A DNA stretch of 6,189 nt from Nitratireductor sp. (GTDB taxonomy: Bacteria; Pseudomonadota; Alphaproteobacteria; Rhizobiales; Rhizobiaceae), in contig JAGRLQ010000108.1 of the NCBI GenBank assembly GCA_020441735.1, positions 1 through 6,189 on the forward strand. The letters are read 5' to 3'. Below the pieces are notes generated by a model. It was not told where the DNA came from. It searched no databases and was given only the letters and a program-made list of their open reading frames with translations. Shown one piece after another: positions 5,633 through 6,189 of the stretch. Position 1 is the stretch's first letter, and every line of letters starts with the position of its first letter. Both the position numbers and the translations under genes were made by a program.

Positions 5633-5929
5633 ATGGCTAAAACAAAATTCCGTCCGCTCCATGACCGCGTGGTCGTGCGCCGCGTTGAATCCGAGGAGAA
5701 AACCGCAGGCGGCATTATCCTTCCCGACACGGCGCAGGAAAAGCCTTCCGAAGGCGAAATCGTTGCTGTTGGCTCCGGTGCCCGTGACGAAAGCGGCAAA
5801 CTTGTCCCGCTCGACGTCAAGGTCGGCGACCGGGTGCTGTTCGGAAAATGGTCCGGCACCGAGGTGAAGGTCGGCGGCGAAGACGTGCTGATCATGAAGG
5901 AATCCGACATCATGGGCGTGATCGGCTAA
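5633..5929 (+). CDS. groES: Co-chaperonin GroES (Hsp10), 98 aa
   Basis: Forms the heptameric lid that caps the GroEL ring and encloses folding substrates in the cytoplasm. The complete 98-residue protein starts MAKTKFRPLHDRVVVRR. It carries the mobile loop (about residues 17-35) with the GroEL-binding hydrophobic tripeptide IIL at 28-30 inside GGIILPD, and ends ESDIMGVIG. Length and sequence match typical rhizobial GroES. The start is the ATG at 5633, with a weak GGGA eight bases upstream; the leader carries the CIRCE operator and a GC-rich hairpin. It is the first gene of the groESL operon, 68 bases ahead of groEL. Expression should rise on heat shock through relief of HrcA repression and possibly RpoH. 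Confidence 0.99.
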   Translation: MAKTKFRPLHDRVVVRRVESEEKTAGGIILPDTAQEKPSEGEIVAVGSGARDESGKLVPLDVKVGDRVLFGKWSGTEVKVGGEDVLIMKESDIMGVIG

Positions 5930-5984
5930 CGCCGGCCCTTCCTTTTCCAATCCGGGCTGGCCAGAAGCGCCGCCCCAACCATTC

Positions 5985-5989
5985 AGGAG
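5985..5989 (+). promoter_or_regulatory. Ribosome binding site of groEL
   Basis: AGGAG lies eight bases before the groEL ATG at 5998. It is the clearest ribosome binding site in the window and much stronger than that of groES (GGGA at 5621-5624), consistent with the need for about as much or more GroEL than GroES. Confidence 0.85.
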
Positions 5990-5997
5990 CTAGTTAA

Positions 5998-6189
5998 ATG
6001 GCTGCAAAAGAAGTCAAATTCGGCCAGACCGCCCGTGAGCGCATGCTCAAAGGCGTGGACATTCTCGCCGATGCCGTGAAAGTGACGCTCGGCCCGAAAG
6101 GCCGCAACGTCGTTATCGACAAATCCTTCGGCGCACCGCGCATCACCAAGGACGGTGTTACGGTTGCCAAGGAAATCGAGCTGGAAGAC
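5998..6189 (+). CDS. groEL: Chaperonin GroEL (Hsp60), N-terminal 64 residues (cut by window edge)
   Basis: ATP-dependent folding chaperonin forming a double ring of 14 subunits, capped by GroES. Only the first 64 codons are present. They begin MAAKEVKFGQTARERMLKG and include the equatorial-domain nucleotide-binding loop TLGPKGRN (residues 30-37) and ITKDGVTVAKEIELED (49-64), with Lys51 and Asp52 in the positions seen in the family. The frame is open to the right edge. The start at ATG 5998 is set by a strong Shine-Dalgarno, AGGAG (5985-5989), with an eight-base spacer. It is co-transcribed with groES; the 68-base spacer contains no terminator. Confidence 0.99.
   Translation, partial: MAAKEVKFGQTARERMLKGVDILADAVKVTLGPKGRNVVIDKSFGAPRITKDGVTVAKEIELED

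Noticed and set aside
5540..5950. Minus-strand open frame of 136 codons
   Set aside because: It is antisense to groES and its leader, and overlaps the CIRCE element.

Overview
The window looks like a chromosomal housekeeping region from an alphaproteobacterium, most likely of the Rhizobiales (Hyphomicrobiales). The evidence is the GC-rich coding sequence, a groES-groEL operon under a perfect CIRCE operator with an RpoH/sigma70-like promoter, and a ribF...ileS neighbourhood preceded by a class IIA HAD hydrolase of the TIGR01459 type. I cannot name the genus from sequence alone. There are no mobile elements, RNA genes, CRISPR arrays or phage genes.

Minus-strand half (1-3892), read right to left: a HAD class IIA hydrolase (3892-3005), ribF (2998-2006), two classical short-chain dehydrogenases (2009-1278 and 1276-512), a 287-base non-coding gap, and the first 74 codons of ileS, which runs off the left edge exactly at its HIGH motif. 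The first four genes are packed almost without gaps (6-base gap, 4-base ATGA overlap, 1-base gap), so they are very probably one translationally coupled transcript. ileS is separated and may have its own promoter.

Centre: a 247-base divergent intergenic region (3893-4139) separates this operon from a plus-strand gene (4140-5444). That gene encodes a membrane-anchored protein with two N-terminal transmembrane segments, a short coiled coil, and a C-terminal domain that aligns by eye with the EAL cyclic-di-GMP phosphodiesterase fold but has lost essentially all catalytic residues. It is the least ordinary gene here.

Right end: a classic heat-shock control region (promoter 5491-5518, CIRCE 5527-5553), groES (5633-5929) and the first 64 codons of groEL (from 5998).

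Functionally, the window combines flavin cofactor synthesis (RibF), two oxidoreductases of unknown substrate, a probable phosphatase, isoleucyl-tRNA charging and the GroE chaperonin. No new defence system or other multi-gene system is evident. The items most worth a second look are the degenerate EAL protein beside groESL, the two SDR genes lying between ribF and ileS, the Trp-for-Asp change in the HAD motif I, and a short, possibly decayed ORF before ileS.
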